Part shown: in pieces, positions 35,140-44,076 of the stretch | Layout of the letters: every line of letters begins with the position of its first letter | Position numbering within the stretch: the stretch's first letter is position 1 | NCBI RefSeq assembly: GCF_009937975.1 | Contig: NZ_AP018441.1 | Coordinates: 1,364,001-1,428,000, forward strand | DNA from: Undibacterium sp. YM2 | GTDB taxonomy: Bacteria > Pseudomonadota > Gammaproteobacteria > Burkholderiales > Burkholderiaceae_D | DNA length: 64,000 bases | Direction: 5' to 3' | Position numbers and translations under genes: made by a program | Notes under the pieces: generated by a model | Databases searched by the model: none | Seen by the model: only the letters and a program-made list of their open reading frames with translations | Told to the model about the DNA's origin: nothing

Positions 35140-38100
35140 TCAGGAAATGGGCAAGTCCACATAAAACCTGGTGGCTTGTCCTGGTGTGGATTCAAAGCCT
35201 ATGGTGCCGCCCATTCTTTCCACCAGTTCACGGGTGATGGCAAGGCCGAGGCCGGTGCCACCGTTTTGCCTGGTGTCTGAAGAGTCTGCCTGCGCAAATT
35301 TCTGGAATATCCTGTCACGAAATTCATGCGGTATGCCTATGCCGTGATCGATGACGCTGATACGCAGCACAGGCAAGAGTGGCAGCTCGTTCGTGCGCTT
35401 TTCTGCTTCGATATTGACGACCTCATTTTCTGGTGAATACTTGATGGCATTCGACAACAGATTGGACAAGACTTGCATGAAGCGCTGGGTATCGACCGTG
35501 ATGCTGATATCGGGCAGTTGTTTTGCCAGACGCAGGCTGACTCCGCGTTCTGTGCCAAAGGTTTGGTTGGCATCGACTGCCTGTTGCAGCAGATCACGGA
35601 TCGCGATGGTTTCGGGTCTGAACACCATCTTGCCTGCGGTGAGTTTTTCCATGTCGAGCAGGTCGTTGATGAGGAAGGTCAGGCGCTGGCAATTTTTATT
35701 GGCAACATCAATCATCTGTTTCATGCGGTCAGAATAACTGCCAAACACGCCGCCAGAAATCAGGCCGAGCGCACCTGAGATAGAGGTCAGTGGCGTGCGC
35801 AGTTCATGGCTGACCGTGGAGATGAATTCATTCTTGATAGTCTCGGTACGTTTGCGTTCGGTAATATCACGCATCAGGGCAATGAACAGGGGCTGCCCCA
35901 GGCGCGTGACTGTCGATACCGACAAGTCAATGGGGAACAGGCTGCCATCCTGACGACGTGCTTCTACTTCACGCCCTATACCTATGATGCTTTGTATGCC
36001 AGCTTCTTGTGCTTGAATAGTGTCGTCGTCATGGGCAGGATAGGGGATGATGTGGCGTATGCTGCGACCCAGTAATTCGTCTGCTGCATAATCAAAGATA
36101 TGCGCTGCGGCATTATTGACACTGAGGATAATTTGCTGCTCATCAAAAGTGATGATGCCATCAAGCACATTGTCGAGTACGGCACTGGTGTGGGCAGCCT
36201 GGTCACGCAAATCTTCTGCTGCGGCCCTTCTCTCACTGATGTCCTGGAAGGTGCCATACACGCGCACGCATGTGCCTTCTTCAAATTGCGGGAAGCCGAT
36301 GACATGTACCCATCTGTCATTACCCCTGGCGGTGCGTATGCAGAATTCGCTGTCAAAGGATATGTTTTCGCGTATGGCACGGGCAAATAGCGCGCGGATT
36401 TCTTGCTGGCTTTGCGCACCTTTGTAAAAAGCAATTGCATTATCAACGCCACATACAAAGTCATCACCGACTTCATGTATTTGCCGGGTGACCTTGCTCC
36501 ATTCCAGCTTGCGGGCTTTGACTTCAAAATCCCAGGTACCTATGCGGGCGGCAGTATTGGATTTTTCCAGCAATTCATAGGCGTGCTCGAGTTCTGCTTC
36601 CGCTTCTTTTTGCTTGGTGATGTCGGCATGGCTGCCTGACATGATCAGGGGTTCACCATTAGGGCCCCAACTGACAACACAGCCACGGTCGTGTATCCAT
36701 ATCCAGTGACCATCCTTGTGGCGCATGCGGCTCTTGAGGTCGAAGTACTCGATTTCGCCCCTGAAGTGCTGCTCTATCATGGCACTGGTCAGCTTCAGGT
36801 CGTCGGGGTGGCATAGCCTGAGCCAGGTATCGACGGTAGTGGGTTCAAGTTCGGCCAGGGTGTAACCCAGCATCTCGGCCCAGCGCTCGTTATACACGGT
36901 TTCACCGGTAGCTATATTGCATTCCCATGTGCCGATATTGGTACCCTTGATGACATTGATCAACTGGCGCTCGGTTTCAAACCTGTGCTTTTGCACACGC
37001 GCCGCACTGATCAATTGGCCCAGGGTGCTGAAGAGGGGATTGAGGAAATCGATCACCCGCTGGTCATAGGCATCCGGTTTGTTGGCTATGCCTACCAGGG
37101 CAATCAATTGACCATCGTATTGCACAGGTATGCACAAGAAACATTGCAAGGCATCGAAGTGCGCAGGGAATACCTGATCGAGACCGCCAGCGACCAGCGC
37201 ATTGTCGATGACGGGTTGGCCAGACTTGAGGGCTGCACCATACCGTGTTTTCAATTGCAGACAAGCTATATCCCTGGCTGCAGTATCCAGGCTGGTGCTG
37301 GAAATATGTGAGGTGGCAGTATTCCAGGCCAGCATCATGCTTTTCAGTGCCGGATTGCTGACGGTATTATCCTTGACTTCACAGATAAATCCATAGTCGC
37401 TGGAGGTCAGCCGCAGGATTGCTGCCAGCAATGATTCAAAGCCTTTTTCCTGGTCGGTTTCGCGGATGAATAAAGCTTGTGCCATGGCGATGGCATCACT
37501 GAGTGCGCGCTGCCTTTGTAATTGCCGGTCCAGCTCCTGTCTTTTCATGACACCGGTAATCCAGTCAGCCAGCAGACGTACAAATTCTGTTTCTACTTCT
37601 GAAAACGGGTATGACCTGGGCTCGGTATGCCAGATGCACAGTGCCGCATCATTCCTGGCATTGATATGCAGGCGCAGGCCTATCAGGCATTGTATCTGTG
37701 CTGGTATTGCGCTCCTGTACTTGCTTTCTGCCAGGTCTGCCGCATGGATGAGCCCCTTGTGTGCATCTTCTGGCAGTATGCATAGCGGTGCTGAATGTGA
37801 AGCCGCCATTTCTGGATGCAGCGAATCACCAGACTGGCAGACCAGGCTGGCTTTAGCACCGGCCTGTACGCGGCTGATCTGGCCGCAACTCATGCCGAGA
37901 TAGTCGCAGGCCATGGCCAGGGTTTGTTGCAGGGCTGCTTCAGGATTTTGGTGCGACAGGGCGGTGATGGCAGTCAGCGACAGCAGGGCATGCAATTGCC
38001 TTTGCTGCTCTTCTCGCGCAAATTCACTCTCTACACAATCAGCCAGGTCACGCAGGGCAGCCAGGTCTTCTGTACTAAGTATGCGCGGTTTGGTGTCGAT

Positions 38101-38505
38101 GATGCACAGGGTACCCAGACTCTGGCCATTGCGTGCACGCAAGGGTGCACCGGCATAAAAGCGGATATTGGGGGCATCGCTGACCAGAGGGTTGTCGCTG
38201 AAACGCGCATCCTGGCTGGCATCGGCGACATACAGAATATCAGGCTTGAGTATCGCATGACCGCAGAAAGAAATATCTCGCGCCGTTTCGCTGACATCCA
38301 GACCCTGTTTTGATTTAAACCATTGACGCTCGCTATCGATGAGGGAAACCAGGGCAATCGGTGTCTTGAACAAATGGCTTGCCAGCCGCGTCAACCGGTC
38401 AAAACGCTCTTCTGGTGGCGTGTCCAGAATGGCGCAGGCTTGCAGGGTTTGCAGGCGCAATATCTCATCGACAGGAAAATCAGGTGCTTGCATAGTGACG
38501 GTCAA
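35140..38505 (-). CDS. Multi-sensor histidine kinase (GAF/PAS-rich)
   Basis: A 1121-residue soluble sensor kinase without a convincing TM segment. N-terminal GAF (about 20-170; FDRLTRLASHLFKTPIALVSLID), further GAF-like regions (about 180-520), three PAS domains (about 530-650, 655-785, 800-910; e.g. LDNVLDGIITFDEQQIILSVNNAA), a HisKA domain (phospho-His in FISTVSHELRTPLTSISGALG) and HATPase (NLLSNAIKYSPENEVVN; DHGIGIPHEFRDRIF; NGGTGLGLAITRELVERMGG). It has no receiver domain, so a separate response regulator is needed. Its start overlaps the end of the EAL-domain gene (ATGA), so the two form an operon. Confidence 0.92.
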   Translation of the reverse strand: MTVTMQAPDFPVDEILRLQTLQACAILDTPPEERFDRLTRLASHLFKTPIALVSLIDSERQWFKSKQGLDVSETARDISFCGHAILKPDILYVADASQDARFSDNPLVSDAPNIRFYAGAPLRARNGQSLGTLCIIDTKPRILSTEDLAALRDLADCVESEFAREEQQRQLHALLSLTAITALSHQNPEAALQQTLAMACDYLGMSCGQISRVQAGAKASLVCQSGDSLHPEMAASHSAPLCILPEDAHKGLIHAADLAESKYRSAIPAQIQCLIGLRLHINARNDAALCIWHTEPRSYPFSEVETEFVRLLADWITGVMKRQELDRQLQRQRALSDAIAMAQALFIRETDQEKGFESLLAAILRLTSSDYGFICEVKDNTVSNPALKSMMLAWNTATSHISSTSLDTAARDIACLQLKTRYGAALKSGQPVIDNALVAGGLDQVFPAHFDALQCFLCIPVQYDGQLIALVGIANKPDAYDQRVIDFLNPLFSTLGQLISAARVQKHRFETERQLINVIKGTNIGTWECNIATGETVYNERWAEMLGYTLAELEPTTVDTWLRLCHPDDLKLTSAMIEQHFRGEIEYFDLKSRMRHKDGHWIWIHDRGCVVSWGPNGEPLIMSGSHADITKQKEAEAELEHAYELLEKSNTAARIGTWDFEVKARKLEWSKVTRQIHEVGDDFVCGVDNAIAFYKGAQSQQEIRALFARAIRENISFDSEFCIRTARGNDRWVHVIGFPQFEEGTCVRVYGTFQDISERRAAAEDLRDQAAHTSAVLDNVLDGIITFDEQQIILSVNNAAAHIFDYAADELLGRSIRHIIPYPAHDDDTIQAQEAGIQSIIGIGREVEARRQDGSLFPIDLSVSTVTRLGQPLFIALMRDITERKRTETIKNEFISTVSHELRTPLTSISGALGLISGGVFGSYSDRMKQMIDVANKNCQRLTFLINDLLDMEKLTAGKMVFRPETIAIRDLLQQAVDANQTFGTERGVSLRLAKQLPDISITVDTQRFMQVLSNLLSNAIKYSPENEVVNIEAEKRTNELPLLPVLRISVIDHGIGIPHEFRDRIFQKFAQADSSDTRQNGGTGLGLAITRELVERMGGTIGFESTPGQATRFYVDLPIS

Positions 38506-40619
38506 TCGCCAGCGTGGTTAGCCAGAGCGTCCAGCCACTTTTGCAGATTCTCGCCATACAAGGGTTTGCTGGCGAAATAGCCTTGCATGGAATCACAACC
38601 AAGCTGGCGCAGGCATTCCCGTTCGGCTGCTGTTTCTATGCCCTCGGCTATCACGCTCAGGCCCAGGCCATGGCCCATTTCTATAATGGCTTTGACCAGC
38701 CCCTGAGTTGCGGGCAACTGGTCGATGTCAATGACAAAGCTGCGGTCTATCTTGAGTTCACTGACGGGCAGGCGTTGCAGGTAAGACAGGGAAGAATAAC
38801 CAGTACCAAAATCATCAATGGATAAATCCAGACCGATGGCGCGCAGACGGTTCAGCAACTCTATGGTGCTGCCCGGGTCTTCCATGATGCCGCTCTCGGT
38901 AATCTCGAGCTTCAGCAATTTTGGGTTGAGCTCATATTGACGCAACAGTGCGGCTATTTGATCCGGGAAGCTGGCGTCGCGCAAATCATGGGTGCTGACA
39001 TTAACAGCGATGGTCTGGCCAGAATATTTGTCTTGCCAGTTCTTGAGCGTAACGATGGCCTGTTCCAGCATCCACATGGTGAGCATGCTGATATAGCCGG
39101 TGCGCTCGGCAAAGGGGACAAACTCGGCAGGAGAAATAAAACCACGCACCGGATGTTGCCAGCGTACCAGGGCTTCAAAACCATAAGCCTTGCCTGTTGC
39201 CAGGGAGAGCTTGGGTTGCAGCCACATTTGCAGTTCTGATTCCCGGACGGCAGAGCGCAAATCTGACAAGAGGCTAAGATGGGTCAGGCGTGAAGCTTCC
39301 TGCGCATCGGTATACCAGGCCGATGAACTGGCGCTGCGTTTGGCAGCATACAGGGCAACCTCGGCATTGCGTATCAGGGTCATCAAGGGTAGCGGTGTGG
39401 CTGTGGTGATGGCAAAACCATACACCAGGCTGACATCGACAGAATGCTGGCCACATTTGACCGGATCTGCCATGGCTGCATCTATGCGCTGATGCAGGTC
39501 TTCTACCGCAGCTTTGGAACTGTCATGGCAGAGTATCGCGAAGGCACCGCCAGCCAGTCTTGCCAGCCAGGGTTTTTGTATGGAGGTATCCTGGCTGATG
39601 ACGGTTTTAAGACGCAAGGCCACATCGGAGATGACGGTGTCGCCCGTATCAAACCCCAGGGTTTCGTTGATGACCTTCAGGCGTGCCAGATCCATGAGGA
39701 TAAAGCCCTGATATGGCAAGCCCTGGCCTTCATGGGTCTTGAGCAACAGGGTGCGGTTGGGCAGGCCAGTCAGGCTGTCGTAATAAGCCAGGCGCTCAAC
39801 AGCTTGTTCACGTATGCCTATGGCCTCAGCCATAGTATTCAGGGCTTCACCTACTCGTGCGACTTCTTCTGTCTTGCTCGGGATAAAACGGGTCTGGTAG
39901 TCGCCTTTGGCAATTTGCAGTGCGCTGGTTTCCAGCCTTGCCAATGGCCTGACTACGCTGCGGGTGGTCAGCCATGCCAGCACTGCCGCCAGGATGACGC
40001 CAAAGACAGACAGCATGGCGACCATGGTGCCGGTTTTTTCCAGTTCCATTTGCGCTTCTGCCTGATGGGCCTGGATTAATTCCTGCTCGCGCTTGAGAAA
40101 AATTTTGGACTGTTCGAGCAGGGCATCGAGTGCCGGTTTGACACGCGTACTAAAGCTGGTCTTGGCCGCATCCTGCCCTTCATCTTCGAGCTGATTGACA
40201 GTATCAAGATAATGCTGCTGATAAATTGCGCGCTTTTGCTTGAGCAGTTTGAGGCTGTTCAATTGCCCGTCGTCACTGAGGCTGCCTTCTAGATCGCTGA
40301 TGAGCTGATCTATGCGGCGGTTTTTTTCATCGACGATGGTGTATTCAGGTACCCGTTGTTCATAAGGAACTGTCAGGAATTGCAATAAGGCTCTGCCGAC
40401 GTTTTCTGTCGCTACGCTGAGTTCTTGCACATACAGGAGACTTTGCACCTCTTTGCGGGCAAATTGCTCATTGCGCGCAGTCATGTTGCGGATTTGTGAA
40501 ATTGGCAACAGCAAGACAATACTGAACAGTATCAGCAACAAAGCATAGCTCAATGCCAGCCGCATGCCTATACGGCGCAAGCGCAGGAGCTGGATCAGGC
40601 GATGAAAACTGTTCGACAT
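38502..40619 (-). CDS. c-di-GMP phosphodiesterase with HAMP, degenerate GGDEF and EAL domains
   Basis: A 705-residue inner-membrane protein. TM1 (about 18-40), a periplasmic helical sensor (about 41-195), TM2 (about 196-217), HAMP, then GGDEF-like (about 285-430) and EAL (about 440-700). The cyclase signature is replaced by AGGAF (LARLAGGAFAILCHDS), so synthesis is unlikely. The EAL motifs look intact (YGFEALVRWQHP; NVSTHDLRD; KLEITESGIM; DDFGTGYSSLSYL; IAEGIET). It probably degrades c-di-GMP. First gene of a pair with the multi-sensor kinase. Confidence 0.92.
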   Translation of the reverse strand: MSNSFHRLIQLLRLRRIGMRLALSYALLLILFSIVLLLPISQIRNMTARNEQFARKEVQSLLYVQELSVATENVGRALLQFLTVPYEQRVPEYTIVDEKNRRIDQLISDLEGSLSDDGQLNSLKLLKQKRAIYQQHYLDTVNQLEDEGQDAAKTSFSTRVKPALDALLEQSKIFLKREQELIQAHQAEAQMELEKTGTMVAMLSVFGVILAAVLAWLTTRSVVRPLARLETSALQIAKGDYQTRFIPSKTEEVARVGEALNTMAEAIGIREQAVERLAYYDSLTGLPNRTLLLKTHEGQGLPYQGFILMDLARLKVINETLGFDTGDTVISDVALRLKTVISQDTSIQKPWLARLAGGAFAILCHDSSKAAVEDLHQRIDAAMADPVKCGQHSVDVSLVYGFAITTATPLPLMTLIRNAEVALYAAKRSASSSAWYTDAQEASRLTHLSLLSDLRSAVRESELQMWLQPKLSLATGKAYGFEALVRWQHPVRGFISPAEFVPFAERTGYISMLTMWMLEQAIVTLKNWQDKYSGQTIAVNVSTHDLRDASFPDQIAALLRQYELNPKLLKLEITESGIMEDPGSTIELLNRLRAIGLDLSIDDFGTGYSSLSYLQRLPVSELKIDRSFVIDIDQLPATQGLVKAIIEMGHGLGLSVIAEGIETAAERECLRQLGCDSMQGYFASKPLYGENLQKWLDALANHAGD

Positions 40620-40760
40620 AAATATGGCCGCTTATGTTCTTGGTCCGGTACAAAAGGCGCTTTTTGCCGCGTGCAAAAAGCCACAGGCACACAAGGGCCC
40701 GCCACTACAGGCTTATGTTAATGCACTATTAACAGCGAGGGCAATACTATTGTGCAGAGA

Positions 40761-42471
40761 TCAGCGGGCGATCAGTATATACAACATCAAGACATTGGCG
40801 ACGATGGACAAGACTGCCAGCATGCGCCAGGTAGCCAGCGGGTCGCGCTGGGCCAAGGGTTTGGCTTGGGGGCGGGCAGGGGATGGGCGGCACCACGTTC
40901 CAGTGCCAGTAAAAATTCTTCTGCGGTTTCAAAACGTTCAGCCTCGTCACGTGCCACGGCTTTGAGCAAGACGTTTTCCAGCCAGTGTGGCAAATCCGGG
41001 CGGTAGCGCCCCGGCGACGCAGGCTCAGCAAATTTGGGGCGCTGGAAAGGTTCGATTTCGCCATACGGATAGTGGCGTGTCAGCAAATAGTAAAGTGTGA
41101 CGCCGGTGGCATACAGATCAGTGGCGCGGGATGGTGCTGCACCCTGGAATTGCTCCGGTGCCAGAAATGAAGGTGTGCCTGCCATGCTGTGACTGGCATT
41201 GCCCTGGCCATCCTGGCTGTCAAAGCCGGATTGTGCGACACCAAGGTCAAGAATGCGGATTTCATCATCATCCCCAGATGCACATTGGCGGGCTTGATAT
41301 CCCTGTGCAGAATGCTGCGTCTGTGCAGCGCACCGATGGCGCGTACCAGCTTGCCACCATAAGCGACTGCTTCTGGTATCGTGAAATGCTGCCCGGCTTC
41401 CAGCCTTTGTTGCAGGGATGCACCGGCATGCCAGGTTGAGAGATAGTACAGGTAGTTTCTTTGATCGGGCGTGATCACCTGGGGGAAAAAACGTGCTACC
41501 ACGCGCTTTGCCAGCCATGCTTCATGCGCAAAGGCTGAGCGCTCCTGCGCATCATTGGCCTTGTCGGGATGCAGGGTTTTTAACACCAGTTGCCGGTGAT
41601 GAGAGGTGTCGCTGACGCGATACAGTATCGTCGTCAGCGAGGTATGCATGACTTCTTCTATCGCATAGCCATCAAGGGTCTGGCCGGGCTTCATGCGTGG
41701 TGGTACGGGCAGGGCGCGCAGCTCGCTGATGGCATCGCGCAACTCGCCTTCTGGCAAGCTGTCTATGCGTGCTATCACCGCACTGCAGTTGTCTTGCGAC
41801 CCCGCTTTCAATGCGGCTGCACATAGAGCTTCGCATGCAGCCTCACTGCCCAACTTACCGGTGCTGACCTGCTTCAAAAAATCTGTCAGGTCATATTCTG
41901 TCAGACTGGCCCAGATACCATCACAGGCCAGCAAAAAGACATCATTGACACGCAGCTCACCCATGCCATGATCGATGACGAGGTGGTTGTCCAGGCCGAT
42001 GGCACGGGTCAGCACATGTTGCATCTCCGGTCTGTCCCAAACATGATCCTGGGTCAGTTTTTGCAAGACACCGTCACGCAACAGGTAACAGCGGGTGTCG
42101 CCGACATGGGCGCTGTAATACATGCGTCCGCGCAAGACCAGTGAGGTCATGGTAGTGGCCATGCCTGCCAGCTCACGGCGGACTGAGCCTTGCTGCTGTA
42201 CCCAGCTATTCATGGCGACCAGCACCTTGTCGAGTGCTGTTGTTACCTCCCAGGTGTCAGGCGTAGCATAGTAGTCTGTCAGCAAGCCACGTACTACATA
42301 TTCAGCCGCTTCGCGCCCGCCTTCATTGCCAGAGACGCCATCTGCCACTGCCAGTACCATGCCTTTGCAGGACAGCTCGGGTTCGCCTGGCGTGACCATG
42401 CCGACAAAGTCTTCATTACGCGGGCGTATGCCAGCGACGCTGTGATGTCCTGTGCTGACTGTCAGTGGCAT
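40761..42471 (-). pseudogene. Bifunctional PP2C phosphatase / Ser-Thr kinase with two frameshifts
   Basis: Residues 1-245 are a PP2C phosphatase (HSVAGIRPRNEDFVG; AVADGVSGNEGG; HVGDTRCYLLRDG; LLACDGIW). A Hanks-type kinase follows (catalytic HRDIKPANVHLG). At 41272-41275 a G run appears one base short: the frame should continue GDDDEIRILDLGVA (DFG-like), then AGTPSFLAPEQFQG. At about 40857-40862 a second single-base loss cuts off LAQRDPLATWRMLAVLSIVANVLMLYILIAR (about 31 residues), a C-terminal TM anchor ending at 40761. Restoring both bases gives about 570 residues. Such kinases accompany narK/nirB in Burkholderiales. It is 19 bases downstream of narK. Confidence 0.85.
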
Positions 42472-42490
42472 GTTTGTGTATTTTGTGTAT

Positions 42491-43705
42491 TCAGATTTTT
42501 GCAGTAGTCATGGCGGCAGAGCCCCAGGTCGTGCGCCAGCGTTTCTTGACCAATGATAAACCCAGCAAGGCGATGATGGCGAGGCTGGCGAAAATCGACA
42601 GGCCTATTTGATAACTGCCGGTGATCTGGCGTGAATAACCCATGCTGGCCGCCAGATAAAAACCACCTATGCCACCAGCCATGCCCACCAGGCCAGTCAT
42701 GACACCCATCTCTTTACGGAAACGCTGCGGCACCAACTGGAATACCGCACCATTGCCAGTGCCCAAGGCCAGCATGGCAACCACGAATACACATACTGCA
42801 GCAGCCGCAGATTGCAAGCCGATGGATGCAATGAACAGGAAGGCAGAAGCGATGGTGTACATGACAGACAGGGTCTTGATGCCACCTATGCGGTCAGCAA
42901 TACGGCCACCCATGGGGCGTACCAGAGAACCGGCAAAAACACAGGCAGCAGTGAAGTAACCGGCTGTCACTGGCGTTAAACCATATTGCGTATTGAAATA
43001 AATCGTCAGGGAAGAGGCCAGGCCAGAGAAGCCACCAAAGGTCACGCTGTAAAAGAACATGAACCACCAGGCGTCTTTGTCTTTCAGCACGGCCAGGTAT
43101 TCAGTCAATGATTTGCTAGGTGCATCACCTGGCGCATCCTTGGCAAAAATCAGGTAAACCGCCAAAGCGATGAACAAGGGTATCAGCGCCAGGCCAAACA
43201 CATTTTGCCAGCCAAAGGCAATTGCCAGTGCTGGTGCAAACAGGGCGGCAAAGGCGGTGCCGGAATTGCCTGCACCCGCTATCCCCAAGGCAGTACCCTG
43301 GTGTTCAGGCGGATACCAGCGCGATGCCAGCGGCAATGCCACGGCAAAGGCAGAACCTGCGACGCCCAGGATCACGCCGAGGAACAGCAGTTGTTCATAA
43401 GTGTGCAAATTCCCCAGCCATGCCCAGCATAATCCCGCCAGTACGACGATCTGGCCTATCAAACCGGCTTTCTTGGGTTTCAGATGATCGACCAGCACAC
43501 CCATGACGATGCGCAGCAGGGCACCGGCCAATAAGGGGGTGGCGACGATCAGGCCTTTTTGCGCGGCAGTCAGGCCCAGGTCCTTGGAAATCTGGATGGC
43601 GAGTGGCCCCAACAATACCCAGACCATGAAACTCAGGTCAAAATAAAAAAAGGATGCCAATAAGGTGGGTGTGTGCCCGGCTTTCCAGAAGGAAGTTTTT
43701 TGCAT
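42491..43705 (-). CDS. narK: Nitrate/nitrite transporter (NarK/NasA MFS family)
   Basis: A 404-residue MFS transporter with about 12 TM segments. The nitrate signature AIAGAGNSGTAFAALFAPALA-like stretch (GIAGAGNSGTAFAALFAP) and GNGAVFQLVPQRFRKEMG mark the NNP family. Start 43705 (MQKTSFWKAGHTPTLLASFF) has GGAG seven bases upstream and the expected family N-terminus. A longer frame to 43795 is rejected because the sigma54 promoter lies inside it. It imports nitrate or nitrite for the divergent nirBD-nasA genes and is followed by the kinase/phosphatase gene. Confidence 0.93.
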   Translation of the reverse strand: MQKTSFWKAGHTPTLLASFFYFDLSFMVWVLLGPLAIQISKDLGLTAAQKGLIVATPLLAGALLRIVMGVLVDHLKPKKAGLIGQIVVLAGLCWAWLGNLHTYEQLLFLGVILGVAGSAFAVALPLASRWYPPEHQGTALGIAGAGNSGTAFAALFAPALAIAFGWQNVFGLALIPLFIALAVYLIFAKDAPGDAPSKSLTEYLAVLKDKDAWWFMFFYSVTFGGFSGLASSLTIYFNTQYGLTPVTAGYFTAACVFAGSLVRPMGGRIADRIGGIKTLSVMYTIASAFLFIASIGLQSAAAAVCVFVVAMLALGTGNGAVFQLVPQRFRKEMGVMTGLVGMAGGIGGFYLAASMGYSRQITGSYQIGLSIFASLAIIALLGLSLVKKRWRTTWGSAAMTTAKI

Positions 43706-43736
43706 GATCGCTCCAATAGTGAACATGCATGCCACT

Positions 43737-43752
43737 TGCAAGGGACGTGCCA
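43737..43752 (-). promoter_or_regulatory. Sigma54 promoter of narK
   Basis: On the minus strand, TGGCACGTCCCTTGCA is an exact match to the sigma54 consensus TGGCACGNNNNTTGCA, with GG and GC 10 bases apart. It lies 31 bases from the narK start, leaving a short leader. Confidence 0.9.
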
Positions 43753-43833
43753 TCAAAATGTGCAGGTGATTCACGTATTTCATGATTAAAAACAAAACTT
43801 TCTGCGCAAAAACTGTGCGTACTCTGAATTAAA

Positions 43834-43858
43834 TGGTGCATTGCACCAGAATGGCTGG
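43834..43858. promoter_or_regulatory. NtrC-like enhancer sites between narK and nirB
   Basis: A perfect palindrome TGGTGCA-T-TGCACCA (43834-43848) overlaps TGCACCAGAATGGCTGG (43842-43858), which resembles the NtrC site TGCACTAAAATGGTGCA (11 of 17 bases). A further half-site, TTGGTGCA, is at 43978-43985. They lie about 80-210 bases upstream of the two facing sigma54 promoters. Confidence 0.6.
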
Positions 43859-44028
43859 GTTTTGTATGAGTACCGCAAGGATTTTGGGCGCATGCTTCAA
43901 TAAGTGGCATTGTTTTTGCCGCCAACAGAGGAATCCTCCGTTTTTCTTGGTGAAAACCATATTAATGCGCAGTTAAATTGGTGCAGGCTTATAAAAACAG
44001 CCTGGCTTTCCCTCTGATAAAAATGAAC

Positions 44029-44043
44029 TGGCATTGCTCTTGC
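44029..44043 (+). promoter_or_regulatory. Sigma54 promoter of nirBD-nasA
   Basis: TGGCATTGCTCTTGC has the -24 GG and -12 GC with correct 10-base spacing and matches TGGCA...TTGC, 33 bases upstream of the nirB start. Confidence 0.82.
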
Positions 44044-44076
44044 TTAGAGTCTGGGGAGACAAGCAAAGGAGCAGCC

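Noticed and set aside
43706..43795. Longer narK start at 43795
   Set aside because: It would place the exact sigma54 consensus inside the coding region; the start at 43705 has a good ribosome-binding site.
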